Source: Oscillospiraceae bacterium (GTDB lineage Bacteria > Bacillota > Clostridia > Oscillospirales > Acutalibacteraceae). From it: DNA of 40,391 nt. This document shows positions 1 through 8,991 of the stretch, one piece after another. The translations under genes and the position numbers were made by a program. The notes under the pieces are model-generated. The model was not told where the DNA came from. It saw only the letters and a list, made by a program, of their open reading frames with translations, and did no database searches. The stretch spans positions 1 through 40,391 of the forward strand of contig JAQXNV010000056.1 in the NCBI GenBank assembly GCA_029098185.1, in the 5' to 3' direction. Positions within the stretch are counted from its first letter, which is position 1. The number at the start of each line of letters is the position of its first letter.

Positions 1-71
1 ATAGCTCAGTTGGCTAGAGCATTCGGTTCATACCCGGAGTGTCGATGGTTCAAGTCCATTTGCCGCTACCA
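1..71 (+). tRNA. tRNA-Met(CAT), 5' end cut off by the window
   Basis: The D arm, anticodon arm (loop TTCATAC, anticodon CAT), T arm and 3' acceptor strand TGCCGCT-A-CCA are all present, but the first six acceptor bases lie outside the window. The CCA end is encoded (69-71). The anticodon stem lacks the three consecutive G-C pairs of an initiator, so this is an elongator tRNA-Met. A tRNA-Ile2 whose CAT anticodon is converted to lysidine cannot be excluded by eye. Confidence 0.9.
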
Positions 72-74
72 TAT

Positions 75-149
75 GGCCCGGTGGTCAAGCGGTTAAGACA
101 CCGCCCTTTCACGGCGGTAACACGGGTTCGATTCCCGTCCGGGTCACCA
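75..149 (+). tRNA. tRNA-Glu(TTC)
   Basis: A complete cloverleaf: acceptor GGCCCGG pairs with CCGGGTC, the anticodon loop is CTTTCAC with anticodon TTC, the T loop TTCGATT is canonical, and CCA is encoded at 147-149. It lies 3 bases after tRNA-Met, so the two are probably one transcript ended by the hairpin at 155-187. Confidence 0.96.
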
Positions 150-154
150 AAATT

Positions 155-187
155 ACTCCAGATGCAAATTGTATCTGGAGTTTTTTG
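155..187 (+). terminator. Rho-independent terminator of the tRNA pair
   Basis: A 9-bp stem, ACTCCAGAT with ATCTGGAGT, is followed directly by a run of T. It sits 5 bases after the tRNA-Glu CCA end. Confidence 0.9.
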
Positions 188-250
188 TTTGCCTTGTTTC
201 ACTTTTTGCCTAATTTTTTCCCCTATTCCCAAAAAATTTTAGCAAACTTC

Positions 251-279
251 TTGCACTCCCCTTTCTTTTCGGCTATAAT
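251..279 (+). promoter_or_regulatory. SigmaA-type promoter for the VOC gene
   Basis: TTGCAC (251-256), a 17-base spacer, and TATAAT (274-279). The implied leader is about 120 bases long before the start codon at 407; I see no clear riboswitch in it. Confidence 0.75.
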
Positions 280-406
280 AAATCATATTACCATTACTGA
301 ACTCGTGTGCGGCGCCCCCTTTGACAATATCGGTACTGCGCAGCTTTCTTCCCCACCGAGTGCCACTGTACGGATGCCACACCGGCAATCTTAAGGAGGA
401 ATGAAA

Positions 407-763
407 ATGAAACTGAAGTTCATCACCCTGATGGTCCGTGATCTGAAAAAGTCTATCGCTTTTTACGAAAACCTCACCGGTCTCCGTGTCCTCAAGCGCA
501 TGAGTCCGGGCATGGGCGAGATCGCCTTCCTGGCCAACCGTGACGGCGAAACGATGCTGGAGCTGATCCAATTCGACAGTGCGGAAAAAGTCTCCGCCAA
601 AGGCATGACCTTCAGCTTCCTGGCCGAGGGCGATCTGGAACCGTATCGGGAAAACGCGGTCGCCCTGGGATACAACCCCTCTGACATCGTCACCAGCGGC
701 CCAAAGCCCAGTCACTTTGTCGTTCTGGATCCCGACGGTGTGCTGGTGGAGATCAGCAATTAA
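407..763 (+). CDS. VOC (glyoxalase/bleomycin-resistance fold) family protein
   Basis: A 118-residue single-domain protein of the vicinal-oxygen-chelate superfamily. It shows two beta-alpha-beta-beta-beta halves: the first begins KFITLMVRDLKKSIAFYENL and the second ends SHFVVLDPDGVLVEI, with the usual DPDG turn and a final Glu that is often a metal ligand. The first-strand His ligand of classical glyoxalase I is absent (T/L in its place), so glyoxalase I activity is doubtful and the substrate is unknown. The AGGAGG at 394-399 is one base from the ATG at 401 but seven from the ATG at 407, so I chose 407. The gene is monocistronic with its own promoter. It runs against the left replichore, unlike most of its neighbours. 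Confidence 0.85.
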   Translation: MKLKFITLMVRDLKKSIAFYENLTGLRVLKRMSPGMGEIAFLANRDGETMLELIQFDSAEKVSAKGMTFSFLAEGDLEPYRENAVALGYNPSDIVTSGPKPSHFVVLDPDGVLVEISN

Positions 764-810
764 GTTTTCCACAAACAATGGTCTTTTTGTCGATTACTTT
801 CACAAAAAAT

Positions 811-845
811 ACGCCCTGCGGTTTTGCGCCGCGGGGCGTTTGCTT
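811..845. terminator. Bidirectional terminator after the VOC gene
   Basis: An 11-bp stem, ACGCCCTGCGG with CCGCGGGGCGT, contains one G-T pair. A T-rich run follows on the plus strand, and an A-run precedes it, giving a T-tract on the minus strand. Confidence 0.75.
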
Positions 846-861
846 TGCGGAAAATTTTCCA

Positions 862-897
862 CAAAAAAGCCGCCCCATCAAGGGCGGTTCTTTTTTG
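862..897. terminator. Terminator of guaB
   Basis: The stem CCGCCC (870-875) with GGGCGG (882-887) is flanked by A6 and T6, so it can act on both strands. It lies about 40 bases past the guaB stop codon on the minus strand. Confidence 0.85.
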
Positions 898-925
898 CGT
901 GCCTGTCAGCAATGGCTGCGGCAGC

Positions 926-2473
<1,548 letters not shown>

Positions 2474-2487
2474 CTATATTTTCATAA

Positions 2488-2516
2488 ATTATAGCACTCT
2501 GCCGAACCGGTTGCAA
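2488..2516 (-). promoter_or_regulatory. SigmaA promoter of guaB
   Basis: Read on the minus strand: TTGCAA (2516-2511), a 17-base spacer, then TATAAT (2493-2488), with TGC directly before the -10. The leader is about 70 bases. The rest of the gap up to serS (2520-2650) is AT-rich, with one TTTTCCACA at 2592-2600 and no gene. Confidence 0.8.
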
Positions 2517-2649
2517 TAACTTTGTAACGATTTTGTGAAAAGCCCGCAACTTGCATGGTTTTTGTCAAAGAAAGTCGAATGGTTTTTATACTTTTCCACA
2601 ATACAAAATTCCGGAAAACCCGCTTCTTCTTGAGAGTTTTTCCAGTACT

Positions 2650-2686
2650 ATAAAAAAATATGCGCTAAATAATACTTAGCGCATAC
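2650..2686 (-). terminator. Terminator of the parA-parB-serS unit
   Basis: The 9-bp stem TATGCGCTA/TAGCGCATA (2659-2667 with 2677-2685) is followed by seven T on the minus strand. It lies about 40 bases past the serS stop. Confidence 0.88.
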
Positions 2687-2727
2687 TCTTTTCTTGTTAC
2701 TACATTTTTCAAAGTAATTTGACAAAT

Positions 2728-4011
2728 TTAGCCGATGCGATCGACGCCCATATAAGGACGGAGGACTTCCGGCACGGTGACGCTGCCATCTTCATTTTGA
2801 TAGTTTTCCAGAATGGCGGCAACCGTTCTGCCGATAGCTACGCCGGAACCGTTCAACGTGTGCACCAGCTTTGCCTTATCTTTAGGACCATTCTTAAAGC
2901 GGATAGAAGCACGGCGTGATTGATAATCCTCAAAGTTGGAGCAGGAGGAGATCTCCACATAGCGGCCATAGGAAGGCATCCAGACTTCGATGTCATAGGT
3001 CTTAGCGGAGGAGAAGCCCAGGTCGCCGGTAGACAGACACACGACACGGTAAGGCAGGCCCAGCATTTGCAGAACACGTTCTGCGTCGTTGGTCAGTTTT
3101 TCCAGCTCGTCGTAGGACGTCTCCGGGTCTACGAACTTGACCAGCTCGACTTTGTTAAACTGGTGCTGACGGATCAGGCCACGGGTATCCCGGCCGGCAG
3201 AACCAGCCTCTGCCCGGAAGCAAGCGGAGTAAGCGCAGTACTTTACAGGCATCTGGCTGCCGTCGATAATATCCCCGCGATACATATTGGTCACCGGCAC
3301 CTCTGCCGTTGGAATGAGGAAGTAATCTTCGTTGGAAACCTTTGTCGCCAGACGGAATGCGTCCTCCTCAAATTTTGGAAGCTGACCGGTGCCCGTCATG
3401 GACGCACGGTTGACCATAAACGGCGGGAAGATCTCTGTATAGCCGTGCTGGGTGTGGGTGTTGAGGTAGAAATTGATGACGGAACGCTCCAGACGCGCGC
3501 CCAGATCCTTATAGAAATGGAACCGTGCGCCAGTGACCTTTGCGGCAGTCTCCGGGTCGAGAATGTCCAGATCCTTGCCAATATCCCAGTGGGCTTTTAC
3601 GGTAAACCCAAAATCTCTCGGCTCGCCCCACCGGCGGATCTCTACATTTTCACTGTCATCCTTGCCCACCGGCACGCTTTCATGGGGCACGTTAGGAATG
3701 GACAGCAGAATGTCTCTCTGCTTGTTTTCCAGCTCACTGAGCTCTGCGTCGCACTCTTTAATGGCGTCGGACAGCTTGCGCATCTCCTCCATAATGGCGG
3801 ATACATCGCCGCCCTCTTTTTTAATGGCCGGGATCTTCTTTGTCTCCGCATTCTGCTCTGCCTTCATGGACTCTACCTTGCCCATGATCTGACGGCGGTC
3901 TACGTCGATCTGCAGCAGCGCATCGATCAGCGCGTCTGCATCAAAATTCCGGGTCTTCATCGCAGCTTTCACTTTATCCGGGTTCTGGCGGATCATTTTA
4001 ATATCAAGCAT
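2728..4011 (-). CDS. serS: Seryl-tRNA synthetase
   Basis: A class II aminoacyl-tRNA synthetase that charges tRNA-Ser, 427 residues, normal length. The N-terminal long coiled-coil arm (about residues 30-100, rich in Lys/Glu/Ala) grips the tRNA-Ser variable arm. The catalytic core has motif 2 ([15 protein letters not shown]) and motif 3 ([15 protein letters not shown]), and the serine pocket includes TAEVPV. The start ATG has AAGGAGA upstream. It lies 27 bases after parB with no promoter or T-box leader visible, so it is probably cotranscribed with parAB. That pairing is common in Clostridia. Confidence 0.98.
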   Translation of the reverse strand: MLDIKMIRQNPDKVKAAMKTRNFDADALIDALLQIDVDRRQIMGKVESMKAEQNAETKKIPAIKKEGGDVSAIMEEMRKLSDAIKECDAELSELENKQRDILLSIPNVPHESVPVGKDDSENVEIRRWGEPRDFGFTVKAHWDIGKDLDILDPETAAKVTGARFHFYKDLGARLERSVINFYLNTHTQHGYTEIFPPFMVNRASMTGTGQLPKFEEDAFRLATKVSNEDYFLIPTAEVPVTNMYRGDIIDGSQMPVKYCAYSACFRAEAGSAGRDTRGLIRQHQFNKVELVKFVDPETSYDELEKLTNDAERVLQMLGLPYRVVCLSTGDLGFSSAKTYDIEVWMPSYGRYVEISSCSNFEDYQSRRASIRFKNGPKDKAKLVHTLNGSGVAIGRTVAAILENYQNEDGSVTVPEVLRPYMGVDRIG

Positions 4012-4038
4012 TTTGTTCGTCTCCTTTTATTTTGCCTG

Positions 4039-4911
4039 CTACTGGCAGGATGATTCGTTCAAATTTAATTTTCGCATGAGCTCAGACAGATCCTCCTGTC
4101 CGTAAAACTCGATTTGCAGTGTTCCCTTTTTGTCGTCGCCGTGAACTTTTACCTTTCGGCCCAGGTAGTCGTGGAGCGATAACTCCACTTCGCTGAAATA
4201 CGGGATCAATGGCCTGTGGGCTGTCTTTTCCTTAGGCGATGCGTTGGCCTTTTGCGCCAGCTTTTCCACAGCCCGCACCGACAGATCTTCTTTCATGATC
4301 TGCTCTGCCACAGCGATCTTGTCCTCGTCCCGCTGAAACGCCAGCAAAGCCCGTCCATGGCCGGCGGACAGATCTCCACTGCGGATCCATGATTGGACCT
4401 CCTGTGGCAGCTTCAGCAGCCGCAGGGCATTGGCTACAGCGGACCGGGATTTGCCCACCGTCTGGCTGACTTCCTCCTGGGTCATGTCGTAGGAATCCAT
4501 CAACGACTGGTACCCCATGGCTTCTTCCAGGGGCGACAGGTCCTCCCGCTGGAGATTCTCGATGAGGGCGATCTCCATAACTTGTTCGTCGTCCAGCTCC
4601 CGGATCACTGCCGGGATCGTGGTGAGGCCAGCCATCCGGGCGGCCCGCCAGCGGCGCTCGCCGGCAACGATCTGATAGCCGCCGCCTACGATAGGCCGTA
4701 CCAGCAAGGGCTGCAACACGCCGTGCTGACTGATGGAATCTGCCAGCTCCGCCATGGCTTCGTCGTCAAAATCCTTTCGTGGCTGATTGCGGTTCGGCTC
4801 CAGCTCGCTCAGTTTCAATTCTGTCGCGCCGGATCGGGCTTCTTCGGTGACATTTTCCGCGAAGATCGCGTCCAATCCTTTTCCCAGACCACTCTTTTTC
4901 TTTGCTGCCAT
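4039..4911 (-). CDS. parB: Chromosome-partitioning protein ParB (Spo0J type)
   Basis: A CTP-dependent DNA clamp that loads at parS and spreads, organising the origin and stimulating ParA. It is 290 residues long. The N-terminal KKKSGLGKGLDAIF tail is the ParA-stimulating segment, with its Arg replaced by Lys. CTP-binding motifs are GERRWRA (84-90) and ENLQR (118-122), the helix-turn-helix for parS is at about 143-164, and the C-terminal dimerisation domain follows a Lys/Pro linker. It starts 12 bases after parA, and its ribosome binding site GGAGG directly follows the parA stop codon, so translation is probably coupled. Targets are visible at 5846-5974. Confidence 0.97.
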   Translation of the reverse strand: MAAKKKSGLGKGLDAIFAENVTEEARSGATELKLSELEPNRNQPRKDFDDEAMAELADSISQHGVLQPLLVRPIVGGGYQIVAGERRWRAARMAGLTTIPAVIRELDDEQVMEIALIENLQREDLSPLEEAMGYQSLMDSYDMTQEEVSQTVGKSRSAVANALRLLKLPQEVQSWIRSGDLSAGHGRALLAFQRDEDKIAVAEQIMKEDLSVRAVEKLAQKANASPKEKTAHRPLIPYFSEVELSLHDYLGRKVKVHGDDKKGTLQIEFYGQEDLSELMRKLNLNESSCQ

Positions 4912-4923
4912 ACCTTCGCCTCC

Positions 4924-5688
4924 TTACCGATTGTGTTTCAGCACTTCTTTTGCAAGGGCATTGTAGGCTTTGGCCCCTTTCGAGCTTTTATCGTAGTACT
5001 GAATAGGCTTGCCAAAGCTGGGCGCCTCCGACAATCGTACGGTACGGGGAATCACCGTCGCATACACCTTCTTCGGGAAGTACTTCTTCACTTCCTCCAC
5101 CACCTGCTGCGTCAGGTTCAGCCGGCCATCATACATGGTGAGCAATACGCCTTCCAGATCCAGGGTGCTGTTGTACTGGCGCTTCACCCGGCGCACACTG
5201 TTCATCAATTGGGATAATCCCTCCAGGGCGTAATATTCGCACTGAATGGGCACCAACAGCGTATCTGCAGCGCAGAGGGCATTGGTCGTGATGAGTCCCA
5301 GCGACGGCGGACAGTCGATGAAAATATAGTCGTACTGGTCCCGCACCTGCTCCAGCGCCTGTTTTAAGATGGCTTCCCGGTGGTCAAAATTGATAAGTTC
5401 CAGTTCTGCCGCCGCCAGATCCATACTGGATGGCAGCAGCGATAACTGCTGAAACTCCGTCTCGATGACCACATCCTTTGGGCTGGCCGTGCAGATCAGC
5501 ACCTCATACATGGTGCGGTCCAGCGTACGGCGGTCAACGCCCAGTCCGCTAGAGGTATTCCCCTGCGGGTCTACATCGACCACCAGCGTTTTTTTGCCGG
5601 CGATCCCCATGGCTGCGGCCAGATTGACTGCTGTTGTCGTTTTGCCGACGCCGCCTTTTTGATTCGTAATGGCTATGATTTTCCCCAT
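4924..5688 (-). CDS. parA: Chromosome-partitioning ATPase ParA (Soj)
   Basis: A deviant-Walker ATPase that forms ATP-bound DNA-binding dimers and works with ParB in origin segregation; in Bacillus relatives it also modulates DnaA. The deviant Walker A KGGVGKT is at residues 11-17, the A' motif is DVDPQGNTSSG, and Walker B is FIDCPPSLG. The ATG at 5688 gives the family's usual N-terminus (MGKIIAITNQKGG), but its AGGAG lies 14 bases upstream. A GTG at 5703 with AGGAAG eight bases upstream would add five residues and is a real alternative. Normal length (254 residues). The promoter is at 5748-5756. Confidence 0.97.
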   Translation of the reverse strand: MGKIIAITNQKGGVGKTTTAVNLAAAMGIAGKKTLVVDVDPQGNTSSGLGVDRRTLDRTMYEVLICTASPKDVVIETEFQQLSLLPSSMDLAAAELELINFDHREAILKQALEQVRDQYDYIFIDCPPSLGLITTNALCAADTLLVPIQCEYYALEGLSQLMNSVRRVKRQYNSTLDLEGVLLTMYDGRLNLTQQVVEEVKKYFPKKVYATVIPRTVRLSEAPSFGKPIQYYDKSSKGAKAYNALAKEVLKHNR

Positions 5689-5747
5689 TGCGGCCCGATT
5701 CACTCCTTTTTCTTCCTAGCATTCCAGCTTCTAGTGCCTTGTTTTTT

Positions 5748-5756
5748 ATTATAGCA
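5748..5756 (-). promoter_or_regulatory. Extended -10 promoter of parA-parB-serS
   Basis: On the minus strand, TGC directly followed by TATAAT. No good -35 is seen 16-18 bases upstream, which fits an extended -10 promoter. It lies about 60 bases before the parA start and downstream of the four parS sites. Confidence 0.6.
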
Positions 5757-5845
5757 CAGATTCACACTAAATGCACTATAGAAGCGGAAATTTATCGGAA
5801 ATCCCATAGCTGTGCTTCAACGTTCTCTATTCATCCTTGCTTTTT

Positions 5846-5861
5846 TGTTTCACATGGAACA
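5846..5861. other. parS-like site 1
   Basis: TGTTTCACATGGAACA differs from the palindromic parS consensus TGTTTCACGTGAAACA at two positions. It is the outermost and weakest member of the four-site cluster in the noc-parA gap. Confidence 0.7.
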
Positions 5862-5883
5862 TTTTACCTCTCCCCTGCCGGAA

Positions 5884-5899
5884 TGTTTCACGTGGAACA
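5884..5899. other. parS site 2
   Basis: TGTTTCACGTGGAACA has one mismatch to the consensus. The CACGTG core is intact. Confidence 0.9.
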
Positions 5900-5920
5900 A
5901 TTTTATCATTCCTGTCCCAT

Positions 5921-5936
5921 TGTTTCACGGGAAACA
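5921..5936. other. parS-like site 3, with a Noc-leaning core
   Basis: TGTTTCACGGGAAACA has one mismatch to parS, at a core base that converts GTGAAA to GGGAAA. The right half thus resembles the Noc-site half GGGAAA. Confidence 0.8.
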
Positions 5937-5958
5937 ATTTGCGAAAAAGCTCCCCTGC

Positions 5959-5974
5959 TGTTTCACGTGAAACA
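5959..5974. other. parS site 4 (perfect consensus)
   Basis: TGTTTCACGTGAAACA is a perfect 16-base palindrome identical to the parS consensus. It overlaps the T-tract of the noc terminator. Confidence 0.96.
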
Positions 5975-6006
5975 AAAAGGAGAGGACAGCCGGCTGTCCC
6001 CTCTTT
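5974..6006 (-). terminator. Terminator of noc
   Basis: A GC-rich near-palindrome, GAGGGGACAGCC with GGCTGTCCTCTC, is followed on the minus strand by CTTTTTG, which runs into parS site 4. It begins a few bases after the noc stop. The plus strand also has a T-run, so it may act both ways. Confidence 0.8.
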
Positions 6007-6008
6007 TT

Positions 6009-6815
6009 TCAGACTTTCTGCACTTTTGGTATCCTGACGGTCATCTCGTAGAACTCGTCTGTTTCCTTTTGGTCAGTCACCGCGTTGATGCCCGATTTCT
6101 GCATCAGCGACACGGCATTTTGCACCGTGTTCCAGAAAATGCGGTAATCCTTCCACACGACCGTTTTGTGCTGGCGTTTTTCTTTCGTGAAGTCTGTTTC
6201 CTGCTCCAACGTTTTGTCCACCAGCCGTTCAGTCTGCGACACGTTCAACCCTTTGGCGATCACCTCGTCCAGTACCTTTTTCCGCAGCGATTCATCCCCG
6301 ATCCGGATCAAGGCCCGCGCGTGCCTGCCGGACAGGGATGCGTCTGTGATCTTTTGCCGTTCTTCTTCCGTGAGCTTCAGCAGCCGCATTTTGTTGGCGA
6401 TGGCGGACTGGCTCTTGCCGAGTCGTTTTGCCGCCTCTTCCTGGGTAATGCCCCACTGGGCGATCAGCTTCTGCAAGCCCTCGGCTTCCTCAAACAGCTT
6501 CAGATCCTGTCGCTGTAAATTCTCCAGCATGGCGTAAATCGCCGCGTTCTGGGCGTCGCATTCGTTGACGATACACGGCACTGTAGTCAGTCCGGCGATC
6601 CTGCACGCCCGCAGACGCCGTTCTCCGGCGATCAGCTCATAGCCAAAGTCTTTTTGCCGCACCAAGATCGGCTGGAGCAGCCCGTTTTGCTGAATGCTTT
6701 CCGACAGGCTGTCCAACTCCTTTTGGTTAAAATTCTGCCGCGGCTGGGCGGGGTTTGGTTGAATACGGTCCAGGGGGATCTCTACGATTCTCCGCCGTCC
6801 CTGTTGTGATACCAT
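6009..6815 (-). CDS. noc: Nucleoid occlusion protein Noc, ParB-family CTPase
   Basis: A ParB paralogue of 268 residues. It has GERRLRA (64-70) and ENLQR (98-102) for CTP binding, a helix-turn-helix at about 122-143 (ITQEEAAKRLGKSQSAIANKM), and a C-terminal dimerisation region. Noc proteins bind dispersed sites and keep the division septum off the nucleoid. Assignment to Noc rather than a second ParB rests on position (between rsmG and parA) and on the lack of the KGLGKGLDAIF tail. The N-terminus is short (MVSQQGRRRIVEIPLDRI) and lacks the amphipathic membrane-targeting helix of Bacillus Noc. The ribosome binding site is GGGAGGA. A promoter and a perfect palindrome lie upstream. Confidence 0.9.
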   Translation of the reverse strand: MVSQQGRRRIVEIPLDRIQPNPAQPRQNFNQKELDSLSESIQQNGLLQPILVRQKDFGYELIAGERRLRACRIAGLTTVPCIVNECDAQNAAIYAMLENLQRQDLKLFEEAEGLQKLIAQWGITQEEAAKRLGKSQSAIANKMRLLKLTEEERQKITDASLSGRHARALIRIGDESLRKKVLDEVIAKGLNVSQTERLVDKTLEQETDFTKEKRQHKTVVWKDYRIFWNTVQNAVSLMQKSGINAVTDQKETDEFYEMTVRIPKVQKV

Positions 6816-6845
6816 TTGACTTCCTCCCTATATCTTTTTCCCGAT

Positions 6846-6884
6846 TGGAAATAACCGTTTGTTATTTCCACCTTTAATATAGCA
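6846..6884 (-). promoter_or_regulatory. noc promoter with a palindrome at the transcription start
   Basis: On the minus strand TGC-TATATT (6884-6876) is an extended -10. Just downstream is a perfect inverted repeat, TGGAAATAAC-N5-GTTATTTCCA (6846-6870), covering roughly +1 to +25. It could be an operator or a 5' mRNA stem. Confidence 0.6.
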
Positions 6885-6951
6885 TTCCCCGATGAAAAAC
6901 CATGTCATTCTGTGGATGCGTTTTCTGTCTTTTCCCATGAATTTTTGCAAA

Positions 6952-6984
6952 GAAAAACGCTCCCTGTGTCAGAGAGCGTTTTCA
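6952..6984 (-). terminator. Terminator downstream of rsmG
   Basis: On the minus strand GAAAACGCTC and GGAGCGTTTTT form a stem, followed by CTTTG. It is about 230 bases past the rsmG stop, which is unusually far. Confidence 0.75.
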
Positions 6985-7210
6985 TCCATATCGTTGTGTA
7001 TTTTTTTGTCAACACAAAATATTGTTTTGCTAAACGAATTTTCCACAAAACGGACCATTTTCTTTTTGTGGAATTTTTTCCACGATCCCAGCGTCCTATC
7101 CGTTGCGCAGAATGGTCAACAATTTTTGAAGCAACCCATTGTGCAAAACTTTTGCCGTTGCGATCCCAGAAAGTTTTCAACGCATTTTCCTTCTCTTGTC
7201 AAAAACTTTG
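6985..7210. other. AT-rich gap with DnaA-box-like sites
   Basis: No gene is seen. It contains TTTTCCACA (7039-7047), the near match TTTTCCACG (7076-7084), and TGTGGAATT on the other strand (7067-7075); the last two form an inverted pair. The 91-residue open frame across it has no ribosome binding site or recognisable features. Confidence 0.5.
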
Positions 7211-7927
7211 TCACAGCGGCTTTTTAGCGATTTTTGCGCTGGGCCGGGGATATTCCATGGAAAATCCCTTCACCCGCCGGAAACAAAGCAGCGTCCGGCT
7301 GCTGCCATCCATCAGCATCGTCTTTTTCACATCGGCCAGCTCACAGCCCAATACATCAATGGCGTTCTTGGCCGCCGCCAGTTCCTCATCGGCGTTGGGG
7401 CCTTTCATCGCCACAAAACAACCATTTTTTTTGACAAACGGCATACAGTACTCGCAAAGGATGTTCAGCGGTGCTACGGCTCTGGCCGTGACCAGATCGA
7501 ACTTGACCCGCATCTTTTTCTCCCGGCCCAGATCTTCTGCCCGGCCGTGGAGCAGCTCTGCCGACAGGTGGATCTTATCCAGCACTGCCTGCAAAAAGTT
7601 CAGCCGCTTCTGCTGACTGTCAATGATGGTCAACTGGATGTCCTCCCGGGCGATCTTCAGCGGGATGCCTGGAAATCCGGCGCCGCTGCCTACGTCCAGC
7701 ACCTTGGCAAACTGGCCCAGCTCAATGGCGTCCAGCACCGTCAAACTGTCCACAAAGTGCTTGATGCAAACCTGTCGCGGTTCTGTGATGGCCGTCAGGT
7801 TCATTTTTTGATTCCAGCTCAGCAATAAAGTTAAATACTGCTGAAAAGCGTTGGTCTGGGCCGGCATCAGCCGCACACCCAGGGCGTTTGCCGATGTCAA
7901 CAGCAAACCTTCGATATTTTCTGCCAT
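7211..7927 (-). CDS. rsmG: 16S rRNA (guanine527-N7)-methyltransferase
   Basis: Methylates N7 of G527 in the 530 loop of 16S rRNA using SAM; loss gives low-level streptomycin resistance in other bacteria. It is 238 residues, normal length. The N-terminal helical part contains the family signature NLTAITEP-------KHFVDSL, and the Rossmann core has the SAM motif VLDVGSGAGFPGIPL (about 76-90). It starts 14 bases after the yihY-like gene with GAGGAAG upstream, so it is the last gene of an mnmG-yihY-rsmG run. Confidence 0.97.
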   Translation of the reverse strand: MAENIEGLLLTSANALGVRLMPAQTNAFQQYLTLLLSWNQKMNLTAITEPRQVCIKHFVDSLTVLDAIELGQFAKVLDVGSGAGFPGIPLKIAREDIQLTIIDSQQKRLNFLQAVLDKIHLSAELLHGRAEDLGREKKMRVKFDLVTARAVAPLNILCEYCMPFVKKNGCFVAMKGPNADEELAAAKNAIDVLGCELADVKKTMLMDGSSRTLLCFRRVKGFSMEYPRPSAKIAKKPL

Positions 7928-7941
7928 GCTACTCTTCCTCT

Positions 7942-8943
7942 CTACTCTTCCTCATTTTCTACCGGCCGTATCAGTTCTCCATCATCCAGCATTTTTTGCT
8001 CCTGCAAATAGCGTTGGCGCTCCAGCAATGCCCCGTTCAATTCGCCGCCCAGAATGAAGATCAATCCCGTAATATACAGCCACAGCATCAGCACAAGGAT
8101 GGCGCCCAGGGAGCCGTACAAGACGGAGTAGCGGCCAAAGTTACTGACATAGAAGGAGAAGATCATGGACACGACGACCCACATCAGCGTGCTGAATAAA
8201 GCGCCGGGCAGCGCATTGCGGACTTTGACCTTCCGGTGGGGCGTAAACAGATATAACAGGGAAAGGATGCCGAAAATGGGAAAGATCATGACGGCAAACC
8301 GCAGGATATTGATGATCCACTGGACTTCATTGAGGGGCGGGATCAAGCGCACAGCCACATCAATGAGATAGCCGCCGGCCACCATCAGCAGCATACTGAG
8401 GACGATGGTAGCCAAAAAGATGACGGAAAAAAACAGGGACAGGATAAACTGCAAAATGGGGTTCCGTCCTTTTTTGACATTGTAGGCCACATCCAGAGAC
8501 CGGATGAGAGACCGCACGGCTGCCGATGCAAAATAGATGCTCAGGCCAAGGCCCGTATACATCATGGTGATGTTCTGGTCGCCCTTGATATAATCATAGA
8601 AGGAGCTGACCAGATTGAGGACATCCTGGGGGATCAAATTGGAAATCGTATCCGAAACCAGGATCTCCGAAGTATTCAGATTGAGCAATCCCAGCAGAGC
8701 CGTGGCAAAAATGATCAGCGGCAAAAACGAAAACAGCAGATAATATGCCAGCTCCGCCGCCTTTCCCATAACCGAATGATCGAACACCCGCATGAGCATT
8801 TGGAGCATCAGGTAACCGAAGGATTGCTTCTTTTTGCTGGTGGCCAGCTTATTGGCCAACCGATTGCGAAAGCCGCGGATCTTCTGCTTTCCCTTCTGCA
8901 CTTTTTGTCCAACGGGAGAACCCCGTGAATTGGCGTCTTTCAA
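7942..8943 (-). CDS. YihY/BrkB family inner-membrane protein
   Basis: A membrane protein with about six hydrophobic helices between residues 60 and 305, a basic Lys/Arg-rich N-terminus and an acidic C-terminal tail. The YihY/BrkB signature is seen in GKAAELAYYLLFSFLPLIIF and in the later LPGALFSTLMWVV and LWLYITGLIFILGGELN. The family is not ribonuclease BN, as older annotations say; its function is unproven. AGGAGG (8951-8956) is one base from the ATG at 8949 but seven from the in-frame TTG at 8943, so I prefer TTG. The other reading adds two residues. It is inserted between mnmG (42-base gap) and rsmG (14-base gap), which are usually adjacent. Confidence 0.9.
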   Translation of the reverse strand: MKDANSRGSPVGQKVQKGKQKIRGFRNRLANKLATSKKKQSFGYLMLQMLMRVFDHSVMGKAAELAYYLLFSFLPLIIFATALLGLLNLNTSEILVSDTISNLIPQDVLNLVSSFYDYIKGDQNITMMYTGLGLSIYFASAAVRSLIRSLDVAYNVKKGRNPILQFILSLFFSVIFLATIVLSMLLMVAGGYLIDVAVRLIPPLNEVQWIINILRFAVMIFPIFGILSLLYLFTPHRKVKVRNALPGALFSTLMWVVVSMIFSFYVSNFGRYSVLYGSLGAILVLMLWLYITGLIFILGGELNGALLERQRYLQEQKMLDDGELIRPVENEEE

Positions 8944-8991
8944 ACGCATCCCTCCTTTGCTGCGCAGCTTTCCAAAAAAGCGCGTGAAGAA

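Noticed and set aside
2920-4053. A 377-codon open frame antisense to serS
   Set aside because: The same explanation: a shadow of a conserved synthetase gene with all its motifs on the minus strand.
5688-6518. A plus-strand open frame across the parS cluster and noc
   Set aside because: It runs over parS palindromes and the noc terminator and is composed of noc antisense sequence.
6905-7180. A 91-codon minus-strand frame between rsmG and noc
   Set aside because: It spans the rsmG terminator, has no good ribosome binding site and no recognisable features.
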